Shown: positions 17,424 to 24,690 of the stretch, in pieces
How positions within the stretch are numbered: position 1 is the stretch's first letter
How the letters are laid out: the number at the start of each line of letters is the position of its first letter
NCBI GenBank assembly: GCA_017303635.1
Contig: JAFLCG010000021.1
Span: 25,748-89,747, forward strand
Origin: Anaerolineae bacterium
GTDB lineage: Bacteria; Chloroflexota; Anaerolineae; Aggregatilineales; Phototrophicaceae
DNA length: 64,000 nt
Reading direction: 5' to 3'
Translations under genes and position numbers: made by a program
The notes under the pieces: model-generated
What the model saw: the letters and a program-made list of their open reading frames with translations, nothing else
Databases searched by the model: none
What the model was told of the DNA's origin: nothing

Positions 17424-17450
17424 ATCCCAAATTTGGGTAAAATTTGGGAT
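17424..17450. promoter_or_regulatory. Inverted repeat ahead of the kinase-like gene
   Basis: ATCCCAAAT, nine bases, then ATTTGGGAT: a perfect 9-bp inverted repeat, with CCCAAATTTGGG nested inside its left part. It could be an operator if translation starts at 17390. Confidence 0.4.
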
Positions 17451-17506
17451 AACCATACTCTACCACCATCCCGCCCCCACGAACAGGGTAATCCGTCCGG
17501 GTTCGA

Positions 17507-17583
17507 TCTGATAGCTAGCACCCGCCGCCGTGAAATAGCTGATCGCCTGGATGACCTCATCGCCGTGCAGACCGAGCGCCACC
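17507..17583 (-). pseudogene. Fragment duplicated from the flavin disulfide reductase gene
   Basis: The minus strand reads LGLHGDEVIQAISYF followed by TAAGASYQ. The same stretch is in the intact reductase about 1 kb away (LGLHGDEVIQAISYF then MATGASYK). DNA identity is high over about 75 bases, including an uninterrupted GATGAGGTCATCCAGGCGAT. The frame then runs into unrelated sequence and a stop. It is a short leftover of a second copy of the 3' part of that gene, so a duplication followed by deletion. Confidence 0.7.
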
Positions 17584-17643
17584 GCGTACACGAATGATTG
17601 GCGAAATGGACAAGTCACGAAAACCTGAGGTATATCCTAAGGT

Positions 17644-18312
17644 CTAGCGGTTGTTGATTCCCCGGTAAGGTGCCGTAGACCTGACTTCATCGTCGAATTC
17701 GATAGTCTCGACAAGTTCCTTCAGATAGCGGCGTGTGCGTGTAAGCGGATGAGTCGGAACCAGTGAGTCATACTGTTCATCATCCGAAGGCAATCGACGT
17801 ACTGGCGCATTGCGGATTTTGTCGAAGAAGCCCTCCATCGAACTTACTTGGACAGGTGGGGGTGGCGCTTCAGGTGGTTGCGGATTTAGCCGGGATTCAA
17901 CCATGTAGGACAATGCTTCTCTTGTGCCGGTTGTCCCATATTCGTCACACTGAAAGGTGAACCCGCAGAAACAATTCATGAATGGAAACATAACCGAACC
18001 AAGATACCGCATTCCCAGACTGTTTTCAGGCATGTGAAATTTGAAGATTGTCTGAAAGGCTTCTATCCCTTTGACTTTCAGGAAATCCACACTGATAACT
18101 GCACCTTGTGACTGGTTCATCATGCGTTCAAACATGGCACGATGAGATTCGATATTTGGGTAATCAGGGGGTAAGTCAGTGGGCGGAAACCGCCCGTAAC
18201 GTTGTATACGTACATCTGGTACGCCCTCATTAACCCATACAATCTGCCCATCTACTGGCTCAATCAGCTTCCAACCAACCATAGAAACATGGAACGATTC
18301 GGCTGTCGGCAT
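17644..18312 (-). CDS. Hypothetical protein
   Basis: About 222 residues from ATG 18312, which has a GGAGG ribosome site at good spacing; the ORF extends further upstream without support. It has no signal peptide or membrane helix. The middle holds a Cys-containing beta stretch (FPFMNCFCGFTFQCDEYG), then a Pro-rich linker (PPEAPPPPVQ) and a charged C-terminus. It is reminiscent of proteins annotated only as hypothetical. It lies between the kinase-like gene and the reductase gene on the same strand. Confidence 0.65.
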   Translation of the reverse strand: MPTAESFHVSMVGWKLIEPVDGQIVWVNEGVPDVRIQRYGRFPPTDLPPDYPNIESHRAMFERMMNQSQGAVISVDFLKVKGIEAFQTIFKFHMPENSLGMRYLGSVMFPFMNCFCGFTFQCDEYGTTGTREALSYMVESRLNPQPPEAPPPPVQVSSMEGFFDKIRNAPVRRLPSDDEQYDSLVPTHPLTRTRRYLKELVETIEFDDEVRSTAPYRGINNR

Positions 18313-18399
18313 CAAGAGCCACCTCCTCATTGAATGGGCAGACTGTATAGCTAATGCGATGCACAATGTCGCACAGACATTATTCTACTCGACAACTAC

Positions 18400-19794
18400 T
18401 CAAGCCAGTTGCTCCAACTCACTCAAAATCGTGGGCAGGAATTCGGCAATCGTCGGATGGACGGGCAGCGCCTCCATCATCACCTTGTAGCTGGCACCCG
18501 TCGCCATGAAGTAGCTGATCGCCTGGATGACCTCATCCCCATGCAGACCGAGGGTCGCCGCACCGAGGAAACGTTCCGTCTCTGCATCCACCAGCAGCTT
18601 AATGAAGCCGGTTGTCTCCGCCTGTTCAACCGCGCGGCCCATCTTCTCCATCGGTTTGACCGCCATCAACACCTTGCGACCGGAGGCCCGCGCCTCTTGC
18701 TCGGACATGCCCACGCGCCCCAGCGGCGGATCGGTGAACAGGGCATAGGCCATGGTGCGGTCGGTCCATTTACGGGCGCGCCCATGCAGCAGGTTATCGC
18801 GCACGATCTCGTAATCCTGGTAGGACGTGTGGGTGAATGCGCCTTTGCCGTTGATGTCCCCCAGCGCGTAGATTCCCGGCGCGGTGGTCTCCAAGTAAGG
18901 GTTGACCACGACGAAACCGCGTTTGTCCACCTCGACGCCGACCGACTCCAGATTAAGCTGGTCGGTATTCGGCACCCGTCCGATGGCGTTCAGCCAGTGG
19001 GACCCGGTGACGACCGTCTCGGTGCCAGTGAATTCGTTGCGGATAGTAGCGCGGATTCCGCCGTCCGCCGTCGGTTCAACCTTGCTCAGGTTGCTGGAGG
19101 TGTGCAGGTCAATGCCTTCGTCGGTCAGGAACTGGTGGACAACGTGCTTGATGTCCTCATCCTCCCGGGCAATCGGGCATTCCGAGGTTTCGATCACGGT
19201 GACTTTACTGCCCAGCCGCCGGAAGGCCTGCCCCATCTCCAGCCCGATGTAGCTGCCACCCAGGATGATGAGGTGCTCCGGCAGGCGATCCAGACGCAGC
19301 GCTTTTTCGCTATCCAGCCAGTTGACCGTCTCGATGCCCTCAATCGCCGGGACACGCGCCCGCGTCCCCGTGTTCAGGAAGACTCGCGGTGCAGCCACCA
19401 CTTCATCGCCCATCCGAACCTGATACAGACCATCCGCCTGGCCTTCAAAACGGGCGTAGACCGGGTAGACATCCACTCCATCCAGGCCGCGCATCCATTG
19501 TTCAGTACCGGCGCTGGTCGTCTCGATGATGTCCAGCACACGCCGACTGACCCGCGACCAGTCGATGTTGAAGTGGTCGATCATGACGCCGAAGTCCGCC
19601 CCACGTCGGGCCATGTGCGCCGCCCGAGCGCTGGAGATCAGCACCTTGGTCGGGCGACAGCCGTAATTGACGCAGGAGCCGCCGAAGCGATAGCCCTCGG
19701 CGACAGCCACCCGCTGCCCGGCCTTGACCAGTTGATTCGCCATCGAAGGGCCAGCCTGCCCAGTGCCGATCACAATCGCGTCGTAGTGTTTCAC
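18400..19794 (-). CDS. FAD-dependent pyridine nucleotide-disulfide oxidoreductase (mercuric reductase-like)
   Basis: 464 residues with GTG start at 19794 and a GGAAAGGA ribosome site. The FAD motif is AIVIGTGQAGPSMANQL, the redox disulfide is GGSCVNYGCRPTK, the NAD(P) motif is LIILGGSYIGLEMGQAF, the second FAD motif is GIYALGDINGKGAFTH, and the C-terminal dimer/His-Glu motif is HPTIAEF. It lacks the N-terminal metal-binding domain and C-terminal Cys pair of true MerA, so the substrate is probably a small disulfide, polysulfide or quinone rather than Hg(II). It is divergent from the sulfur island, which hints at a role in sulfur redox. Confidence 0.85.
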   Translation of the reverse strand: MKHYDAIVIGTGQAGPSMANQLVKAGQRVAVAEGYRFGGSCVNYGCRPTKVLISSARAAHMARRGADFGVMIDHFNIDWSRVSRRVLDIIETTSAGTEQWMRGLDGVDVYPVYARFEGQADGLYQVRMGDEVVAAPRVFLNTGTRARVPAIEGIETVNWLDSEKALRLDRLPEHLIILGGSYIGLEMGQAFRRLGSKVTVIETSECPIAREDEDIKHVVHQFLTDEGIDLHTSSNLSKVEPTADGGIRATIRNEFTGTETVVTGSHWLNAIGRVPNTDQLNLESVGVEVDKRGFVVVNPYLETTAPGIYALGDINGKGAFTHTSYQDYEIVRDNLLHGRARKWTDRTMAYALFTDPPLGRVGMSEQEARASGRKVLMAVKPMEKMGRAVEQAETTGFIKLLVDAETERFLGAATLGLHGDEVIQAISYFMATGASYKVMMEALPVHPTIAEFLPTILSELEQLA

Positions 19795-19885
19795 AACAGT
19801 TCCTTTCCTGAATGGACAAATGCTGCCCTATGGTCTGGCTATCCCGGCACTCCGTTTCAGTTTTGCGAATCGCAGGTTGCAGCAC

Positions 19886-19914
19886 TTGCGCGATCTGAAA
19901 AGGCGTGTTATCGT
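19886..19914 (+). promoter_or_regulatory. Candidate promoter for the polycysteine leader
   Basis: TTGCGC, 17 bases, TATCGT. The expected start of transcription falls on or next to the ATG at 19922, so the leader mRNA could be leaderless. Both boxes are imperfect. Confidence 0.4.
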
Positions 19915-19921
19915 TCCCGCC

Positions 19922-20032
19922 ATGTTGAATTTCACCTCTCCTTCTTGTTGTCTGATGTGTTGCGCCACCATGTGTTGCATGTGTGGCTTTCAGGCATTTC
20001 CGGGACGGGTGACCGGGGTTCAAGGCAAGTAG
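19922..20032 (+). CDS. Polycysteine leader peptide of the sulfur island
   Basis: 36-codon ORF whose product contains SCCLMCCATMCCMCGF: seven cysteines in 13 residues, as three CC pairs and one single. No Shine-Dalgarno site is seen at normal distance. The ATG sits where a leaderless transcript from the -10 at 19909 would begin. The stop TAG is 27 bases before a terminator that cannot serve any upstream plus-strand gene, since the neighbour upstream points the other way. GGACGGGT in the ORF's 3' part (20003-20010) can pair with ATCCGTCC (20065-20072) and so compete with the terminator stem. This is the architecture of a ribosome-stalling attenuator. Cysteine-rich leader ORFs that attenuate sulfur genes are known in mycobacteria. 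A metal-binding microprotein is the alternative. Confidence 0.65.
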   Translation: MLNFTSPSCCLMCCATMCCMCGFQAFPGRVTGVQGK

Positions 20033-20059
20033 CCGCCCCTTCATCACACGCGAAACACA

Positions 20060-20089
20060 GCGCGATCCGTCCACCGGGTCGCGCTTTTT
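20060..20089 (+). terminator. Attenuator-type terminator in the sulfur island leader
   Basis: Stem GCGCGATCC / GGGTCGCGC (9 bp with one G-T), loop of 7, then TTTTTG. It lies between divergent genes, so the only plus-strand transcript it can end is the leader itself. Confidence 0.75.
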
Positions 20090-20093
20090 GTTT

Positions 20094-20190
20094 CACGGAG
20101 AAGACAGAGAAGAAGTTACTGCAGAGGAACAGAGAGGCAGAGCAGCAGAGGAAGATCTTTAACGCAAAGATGCAAAGCGGCAAAGAAGCA
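20094..20190. repeat. CACAGAGG-type purine-rich repeat block
   Basis: A run of GACAGAGAAG / CAGAGGAACAGAGAGG / GCAAAGAAGCAAAG units. AGAGAAGAAGTTACTGCAGAGG recurs exactly, inverted, at 45612-45633. It lies in the untranslated region of the JAMM gene. Confidence 0.7.
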
Positions 20191-20202
20191 AAGTGATTTT
20201 CT

Positions 20203-20230
20203 GGCTATCAGCCATAAGCTATCAGCTATC
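20203..20230. repeat. GCTATCAGCCATAAGCTATCAG repeat (solo copy)
   Basis: Shares AGCCATAAGCTATCAG with the right-hand inverted repeat of the first four-helix-bundle cassette (24359). No cargo gene is attached here. It lies just before the ribosome site of the JAMM gene. Confidence 0.75.
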
Positions 20231-20242
20231 GACTGGAGCGAC

Positions 20243-20674
20243 ATGCACATCCACCTGACGAGCGACCTGCAGCAAGCCATCTTCCGGCATCTGGAAGCGT
20301 CCTACCCCAATGAGGGTGGTGGGTTCCTGCTGGGTCATATTTCGGGCGATCAGGTTGAGATTCAGGAAACCATCGCCATCGAGAACGTCTTCGAAGCCGA
20401 GGAACAGTATCATCGCTATGCCATGACCCCGCAGGACTGGATGCGCCTGGAGGATGAGGCGGACGCGCGCGGTCTGACGCTGGTCGGTTACTACCACAGC
20501 CATCCGGATAGCCCGGCGATCCCTTCAGTCTATGATCGGGATCATGCGCTGCCGCACTTCACCTACCTGATTACGCAGGTGAACGACCGCGCCGCTAAAG
20601 AGATGCTGGCCTGGCGGCTGAAGGATGATCGCAGCGCGTTTGAGGGTGAGCAGCTTGTAGTGGTCGGTGGCTAG
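20243..20674 (+). CDS. JAMM/MPN metalloprotease (M67 family, Mec/QbsD-like)
   Basis: Zinc-dependent isopeptidase-like protease of 143 residues. The JAMM signature is complete: Glu24 in NEGGGFLLG, His85 and His87 in HSHPDSPAIPSVYDRD, and the Asp (D98) ten residues after the second His. Bacterial members trim or release cargo from ubiquitin-like sulfur carriers; Mec cleaves cysteine from CysO and QbsD unmasks a Gly-Gly end. A carrier ending GGQE and a MoeB-like activator are encoded downstream, so this is the probable partner. GGAG stands 8 bases before the ATG. It is the first structural gene after the attenuator. Confidence 0.9.
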   Translation: MHIHLTSDLQQAIFRHLEASYPNEGGGFLLGHISGDQVEIQETIAIENVFEAEEQYHRYAMTPQDWMRLEDEADARGLTLVGYYHSHPDSPAIPSVYDRDHALPHFTYLITQVNDRAAKEMLAWRLKDDRSAFEGEQLVVVGG

Positions 20675-21127
20675 TGGCTGGTGGTCAGTGGAAAGACGGT
20701 GATTGGTGGTTAGTGATTAGTGGGAAGACGGATGAGGTGATGGGTAGCGATCAATCTTTGAGGGTAGCTTGAAGGTTGACCGCTGGACATCACGGCCTCA
20801 CCCCCGGCACGCCTGCGGCGTCCGATTCGCCGTTTGCCGAAGACGGCACGGCTGGAGAGGGGTGAAATGACTAGCGGAACGAAAGGAAGTGGCTAACCAA
20901 CCTAATCAATCGGATCAACCGGACACGGTGGATGTTAGCAGTCCCGGGCCTGCAAGGTCACACGATGTTGCAGTTCATGGACTACTCCGCAATGGGTTCA
21001 CATCCCCGCTGTGCAGTTGATGAAGATCCAGGCATGAGACGCAGCGGCGGATGCCTTGAATGGCATCCCTACCGAAACGTCCTGTGCCCCCGTTTTTGCA
21101 CATCAATTTGCCTGACCAGGGAGAACA
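20675..21127. other. Gap before metY with repeats and possible leader structure
   Basis: It begins with GTGGCTAGTGGCTGGTGGT-like direct repeats and has a CCTCACCCCC...GGAGAGGGG element (20795-20864). The last 200 bases contain hairpins such as GGATGCC-TTGAAT-GGCATCC at 21049-21068. I looked for SAM-I, SAM-II, SAM-IV and cobalamin cores and recognised none. Confidence 0.5.
20795..20864. repeat. CCTCACCCCC...GGAGAGGGG element
   Basis: Inverted repeat with CCCC-rich and GGAGAGGGG ends around variable GC-rich palindromes. The same type recurs near 400, 28970, 32107, 45183 and 62808. Confidence 0.65.
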
Positions 21128-22459
21128 ATGACCATGAGCAGCAACGGCACCGCCAAACGTGAATTCGGCTTCAACACCCAGGCTCTGCACGCCGGGTACT
21201 CACCGGACCCGACCACAGGGTCCCGCGCCGTCCCGATCTACCAGACCACCTCCTACCAGTTCAAGAATACCGACCATGCCGCCGCGCTGTTCGGCCTGCA
21301 GGAAGCGGGTAACATCTATACCCGCATCATGAACCCGACCAACGACGCCTTTGAGCAGCGGTTGGCTACGCTGGATGGCGGCGTCGGTGCGCTGGCGACC
21401 GCCTCCGGTCAGTTCGCGCAAACGCTGGCGATCCTCTCGCTGGTCAACAGCGGTGACGAGATCATCTCCAGCAGCGCGGTCTACGGCGGCACCTACACCC
21501 TGCTGCTGCACAGCCTCAAGCGCCTCGGCGTGACCACTCACTTCGTCAAGGATGCCGACCCCGCCAAAATCGAAGCCCTCATCAACCCCAAGACCAAGCT
21601 CATCTACCTGGAAACCATCGGCAACCCGAAGCTGGAAATCCCCGACTTCGAAACCATCACCAAACTGGCGCACGCCCATGGCCTGCCGGTGGTACTGGAT
21701 AACACCTTCGCCACCCCCTACCTGTGGAAGTCCTTCGAGTGGGGCGTAGACATCAACCTGTATTCCACCACCAAGTGGATCGGCGGGCACGGCCTGAGCA
21801 TCGGCGGCGCGATTGTCGATAGCGGCAAGTTCGACTGGAAGGCCAGCGGTCGCCATGACGGCATCATCGCCCCGGAACCGGCTTACCACGGCGCGATCAT
21901 TCACGATCTGGTTGGCCCGCTCTCGTTCATCATCCGCGCCCGCGTGGTCGGCCTGCGAGACTTCGGCGGCAGCCAGGCTCCCTTCAACAGCTTCCTCAAC
22001 ATCATCGGCCTGGAAACGCTGGCGCTGCGCCTGCAACGCCATGTGGACAACGCGCTGGCGGTGGCCCAGTGGCTGGAACAGCACCCGGCAGTCGAATGGG
22101 TCAACTACCCTGGTCTGCCCAGCCACCCCAGCTACGACCGTGCCAAGAAGTATCTGCCGAAGGGTGCCGGTGCGGTCATCGGCTTCGGCATCAAGGGCGG
22201 CAAGGCAGCGGGCAAGACCTTCATTGATAACCTGAAGTTGTTCTCGCATCTGGCGAACGTCGGCGATGCCCGTTCGCTAGCCATCCATCCGGCGACCACC
22301 ACCCACAGCCAGTTGGATGTGGAAGAACAGGCACTCACCGGTGTGACCGACGACTACATCCGCCTGGCTATCGGCATCGAAGACCTGGCAGACATCCAGT
22401 GGGACCTCGACCAGGCGCTGACAGTGGCGCAGGGGACAGCCGTTCACGCACTGTCGTAG
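21128..22459 (+). CDS. metY: O-acetylhomoserine aminocarboxypropyltransferase (sulfhydrylase)
   Basis: PLP enzyme of the Cys/Met-metabolism family that replaces the acetyl group of O-acetylhomoserine with a sulfur nucleophile, giving homocysteine. Hallmarks: FNTQALHAGYSPDPTTGSRA, PIYQTTSYQF, YTRIMNPTNDAFEQRLATLD, the PLP-stacking VYGGTYTLL, VVLDNTFATP, and the Schiff-base lysine in YSTTKWIGGHG. At ~441 residues with the long form of the C-terminal domain it fits MetY rather than MetB/MetC. AGGGAG precedes two ATGs (21128, 21134); either may be used. MetX follows 134 bases later. In the CysO context, the sulfur donor could be a protein thiocarboxylate rather than free sulfide. Confidence 0.93.
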   Translation: MTMSSNGTAKREFGFNTQALHAGYSPDPTTGSRAVPIYQTTSYQFKNTDHAAALFGLQEAGNIYTRIMNPTNDAFEQRLATLDGGVGALATASGQFAQTLAILSLVNSGDEIISSSAVYGGTYTLLLHSLKRLGVTTHFVKDADPAKIEALINPKTKLIYLETIGNPKLEIPDFETITKLAHAHGLPVVLDNTFATPYLWKSFEWGVDINLYSTTKWIGGHGLSIGGAIVDSGKFDWKASGRHDGIIAPEPAYHGAIIHDLVGPLSFIIRARVVGLRDFGGSQAPFNSFLNIIGLETLALRLQRHVDNALAVAQWLEQHPAVEWVNYPGLPSHPSYDRAKKYLPKGAGAVIGFGIKGGKAAGKTFIDNLKLFSHLANVGDARSLAIHPATTTHSQLDVEEQALTGVTDDYIRLAIGIEDLADIQWDLDQALTVAQGTAVHALS

Positions 22460-22461
22460 GA

Positions 22462-22580
22462 GGCTGATAGCTCATAGCTTAAAGCGAATAGCCACAGGTC
22501 ATCACCTCAAGCCCTCTCTCATGTATGTACAGGGGAGAGGGCTTCAGGCCAAAAGCTATAAGCCATTAGCCAATAGCTTC
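22462..22580. repeat. GCTGATAGCTCATAGC / GCTATAAGCCATTAGC inverted repeat pair without cargo
   Basis: Left GGCTGATAGCTCATAGC and right AGCTATAAGCCATTAGCC flank only a CCCTCTC...GAGAGGG hairpin (22513-22544). It resembles an empty version of the repeat-bounded four-helix-bundle unit. Confidence 0.6.
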
Positions 22581-22593
22581 AGGAGAGCCAACT

Positions 22594-23799
22594 ATGTCCG
22601 CCCTGGAAGATGTATTCCCAACTATAAGCCCCCGACCGTATGATCCGCACTCGGTCGGGGTGGTCCAACGCCAGTACGCACACTTCGAGACGCCACTCCC
22701 CTTACGCGGGGGCGGCGTCTTGCCCCGTTTTACGCTGGCTTACGAAACCTACGGCAAGCTCAATACCGAACGCTCCAACGCCATCCTGATCTGCCATGCG
22801 CTCAGTGGGGACTCCCATGTGGCGGGCTACTATACGGAACACCCGGCGGAAAAACCGGGCTGGTGGGATGAAGCCGTTGGGCCGGGCAAGATGTTCGATA
22901 CCAACCGCTTCTTCGTCATCTGCTCGAATGTGATCGGTGGCTGCCAGGGCAGCACTGGCCCCGCTTCCCCGGCTGAAGACGGTAAGCCTTATGGGCTGCG
23001 CTTCCCAGTCGTCACCATCCAGGATATGGTCAGCGCCCAACGCCACCTGATCGACCGACTGGGCATCAAGCGGTTGTTCGCGGTGGCCGGCGGCAGCATG
23101 GGCGGGATGCAGGCGCTTCAGTGGGGGGTGGATTTCCCCGACCGCGTACACGCGGTCCTGTTCATCGCCAGCACGCCGCGATCCTCCACGCAGAACATCG
23201 CCTTCAACGAGATCGGACGGCAGGCCATCTATGCCGACCCGCACTGGAAGGGTGGCAATTACTATGACGGCCCGGCACCGGCGGCGGGTCTGTCCGTCGC
23301 CCGCATGATTGGTCACATCACCTACATGAGCGAACACTCGCTGGAGAGCAAGTTTGGTCGCCGCTTCCAGTATCAACCGACTCCGGCTTATCACTTTGAT
23401 ACGGATTTCACAGTTGAAAGCTACCTGAAGCACCAGGGGGAGAAGTTCGTCGAGCGCTTCGACCCGAACAGCTACCTGTACATCACCAAAGCGCTGGATT
23501 ACTACGATGTAGCCGATGAGGCCGAGTCGCTCCAGGCGGCGCTCGCCCCGGTGCAGGCGCGCACGCTGGTGGTGAGCATCAGCAGTGACTGGTTATATAC
23601 CGCAGCCCAGGCCCGCGAACTGGTGGCTGGATTAAAGGCTGCCAAGAAAGTGGTGGAATATCACCACATCGAAGCGTCCTTTGGACATGACTCGTTCCTC
23701 GTCGAAGTCGATACCATGACCAGCATCGTCGGCGGCTACCTGACCAAAACCTGGGATGCCTACATCATGGACGACTGGCGTGGGGGGAATGGGATATAG
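22594..23799 (+). CDS. metX: Homoserine O-acetyltransferase
   Basis: Alpha/beta-hydrolase that acetylates (or succinylates) homoserine, the first committed step to methionine. It carries YETYGKLN, ICHALSGDSHVAGYY, the nucleophile elbow AVAGGSMGGMQALQW, the acid in SISSDWLYTAAQ and the base in SFGHDSFLVE. At 401 residues it has the normal helical lid. The ATG at 22594 follows TTCAGGAGAGCC, an excellent ribosome site. It supplies the substrate of MetY directly upstream. The acyl-donor preference cannot be settled by eye. Confidence 0.93.
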   Translation: MSALEDVFPTISPRPYDPHSVGVVQRQYAHFETPLPLRGGGVLPRFTLAYETYGKLNTERSNAILICHALSGDSHVAGYYTEHPAEKPGWWDEAVGPGKMFDTNRFFVICSNVIGGCQGSTGPASPAEDGKPYGLRFPVVTIQDMVSAQRHLIDRLGIKRLFAVAGGSMGGMQALQWGVDFPDRVHAVLFIASTPRSSTQNIAFNEIGRQAIYADPHWKGGNYYDGPAPAAGLSVARMIGHITYMSEHSLESKFGRRFQYQPTPAYHFDTDFTVESYLKHQGEKFVERFDPNSYLYITKALDYYDVADEAESLQAALAPVQARTLVVSISSDWLYTAAQARELVAGLKAAKKVVEYHHIEASFGHDSFLVEVDTMTSIVGGYLTKTWDAYIMDDWRGGNGI

Positions 23800-23804
23800 C
23801 TCAT

Positions 23805-23822
23805 GGCTGATAGCTTATGGCT
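23805..23822. repeat. Left inverted repeat of four-helix-bundle cassette 1
   Basis: GGCTGATAGCTTATGGCT, exact reverse complement of 24359-24376. Several degenerate copies follow up to about 23885. Confidence 0.85.
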
Positions 23823-23949
23823 GATAGCTGATAGCCAGAGGAAGGCGGGAAGCTGATGGCTGATAGGGAATAGCTCATGGCTGATGGACACAGAAGTGCA
23901 AGCGGTTTGATTGTTGGTTACGTTCATACGGATACGAGGAGAATGGACA

Positions 23950-24306
23950 GTGGGTGATTACAAGAAGTTGGCTGTGTGGGAGAAAGCGCATCAACTGGCG
24001 CTTGCCACCTACAAGGCAACTCGTGATTTCCCCAAAGAAGAGTTGTATGGCCTGACCAGCCAGATGCGTCGTGCAGCAGTCTCCATTCCTAGTAATCTGG
24101 CGGAAGGTTCTGGCAAAAATACCGATGCTGAAGTCGCCCGCTTTGCGCACATTAGTCTGGGATCAGCGAAAGAACTGGAATATCAATTGCTGCTGGCGCA
24201 CGATCTCGGCTATGTTACCGATCCCGCCTATCAATTGCTGGATATAGAAGTCAAGCAGGTGCTGCGGATGCTTTCCGGCTTTATCCAAAAGCTGAATGCT
24301 TCGTAG
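23950..24306 (+). CDS. Four-helix-bundle protein (S23/IVS-type), copy 1
   Basis: 118 residues from GTG 23950, which has GAGGAG at ideal distance; the ORF's upstream ATG has none. DYKKLAVWEKAHQLALATYK, FPKEELYGLTSQMRRAAVSI, PSNLAEGSGKNTD and LGSAKELEYQLLLAHDLGY are the standard blocks of the family first seen inside 23S rRNA intervening sequences. It is all-helical and forms pentamers in known structures; its function is unknown. The gene splits metX from the sulfur-carrier gene and is bracketed by a perfect 18-bp inverted repeat, suggesting it arrived as a unit. Confidence 0.9.
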   Translation: MGDYKKLAVWEKAHQLALATYKATRDFPKEELYGLTSQMRRAAVSIPSNLAEGSGKNTDAEVARFAHISLGSAKELEYQLLLAHDLGYVTDPAYQLLDIEVKQVLRMLSGFIQKLNAS

Positions 24307-24358
24307 CAAAACAAACCGATATTACATACGTTGTTGCTGGTGAATTGGTCCGGCTATG

Positions 24359-24376
24359 AGCCATAAGCTATCAGCC
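24359..24376. repeat. Right inverted repeat of four-helix-bundle cassette 1
   Basis: AGCCATAAGCTATCAGCC, exact inverted partner of 23805-23822. The pair spans 572 bases with the small gene inside. Confidence 0.85.
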
Positions 24377-24409
24377 AGCAGCCCTAAACACATCGAGGCA
24401 CACATACAA

Positions 24410-24685
24410 ATGGCATCCATCAAGATCCCCACGCCCCTCCGCGTTTATACCGGCAATCAAGCCCAGGTGAACGTCGAGGGTGCGACGGTCGGGCAAGCAC
24501 TCAACAGCCTGACCGATCAATACCCGGAACTGCGTCCGCACCTGTTCAACGGCGCGGAACTGCGGAACTTCGTCAATGTTTTCGTCGGCGATGAGGATAT
24601 CCGCTTCCTGAATGGGCTGGATACCGACATTGACGCCGACAGCGCCCTCCGCATCATCCCCAGTATTGCCGGTGGACAGGAGTAA
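24410..24685 (+). CDS. Ubiquitin-like sulfur carrier (ThiS/MoaD/CysO family) with masked C-terminus
   Basis: 91 residues, beta-grasp. IKIPTPLRVYTGNQAQVNVE opens the fold, GATVGQALNSLTDQYPELRP is the helix, and NGAELRNFVNVFVGDEDIRF leads to IIPSIAGGQE. Carriers of this family are adenylated and thiocarboxylated on a C-terminal Gly-Gly. Here two extra residues (QE) follow it, so proteolytic trimming is needed, and a JAMM protease is encoded in the same island. The ATG at 24410 is the start that gives a normal CysO-like length; the ORF's earlier ATG lies in repeat DNA. It is 5 bases before the DUF4395 gene. Confidence 0.88.
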   Translation: MASIKIPTPLRVYTGNQAQVNVEGATVGQALNSLTDQYPELRPHLFNGAELRNFVNVFVGDEDIRFLNGLDTDIDADSALRIIPSIAGGQE

Positions 24686-24690
24686 TCGCG

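Noticed and set aside
18409..20196. 595-codon plus-strand open frame opposite the disulfide reductase
   Set aside because: A shadow of the reductase gene; its His/Arg/Asp-rich product has no recognisable domain, and it runs on through the leader and repeats.
20900..21127. SAM riboswitch upstream of metY
   Set aside because: The region has hairpins, but I could not match conserved cores of SAM-I, SAM-II, SAM-IV or SAH classes by eye. A covariance-model scan would be decisive.
20932..21162. Second possible Cys leader (LCPRFCTSICLTREN) before metY
   Set aside because: Cys codons are spaced rather than clustered, no terminator follows, and the frame overlaps the metY ribosome site and start. 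I cannot support regulation.
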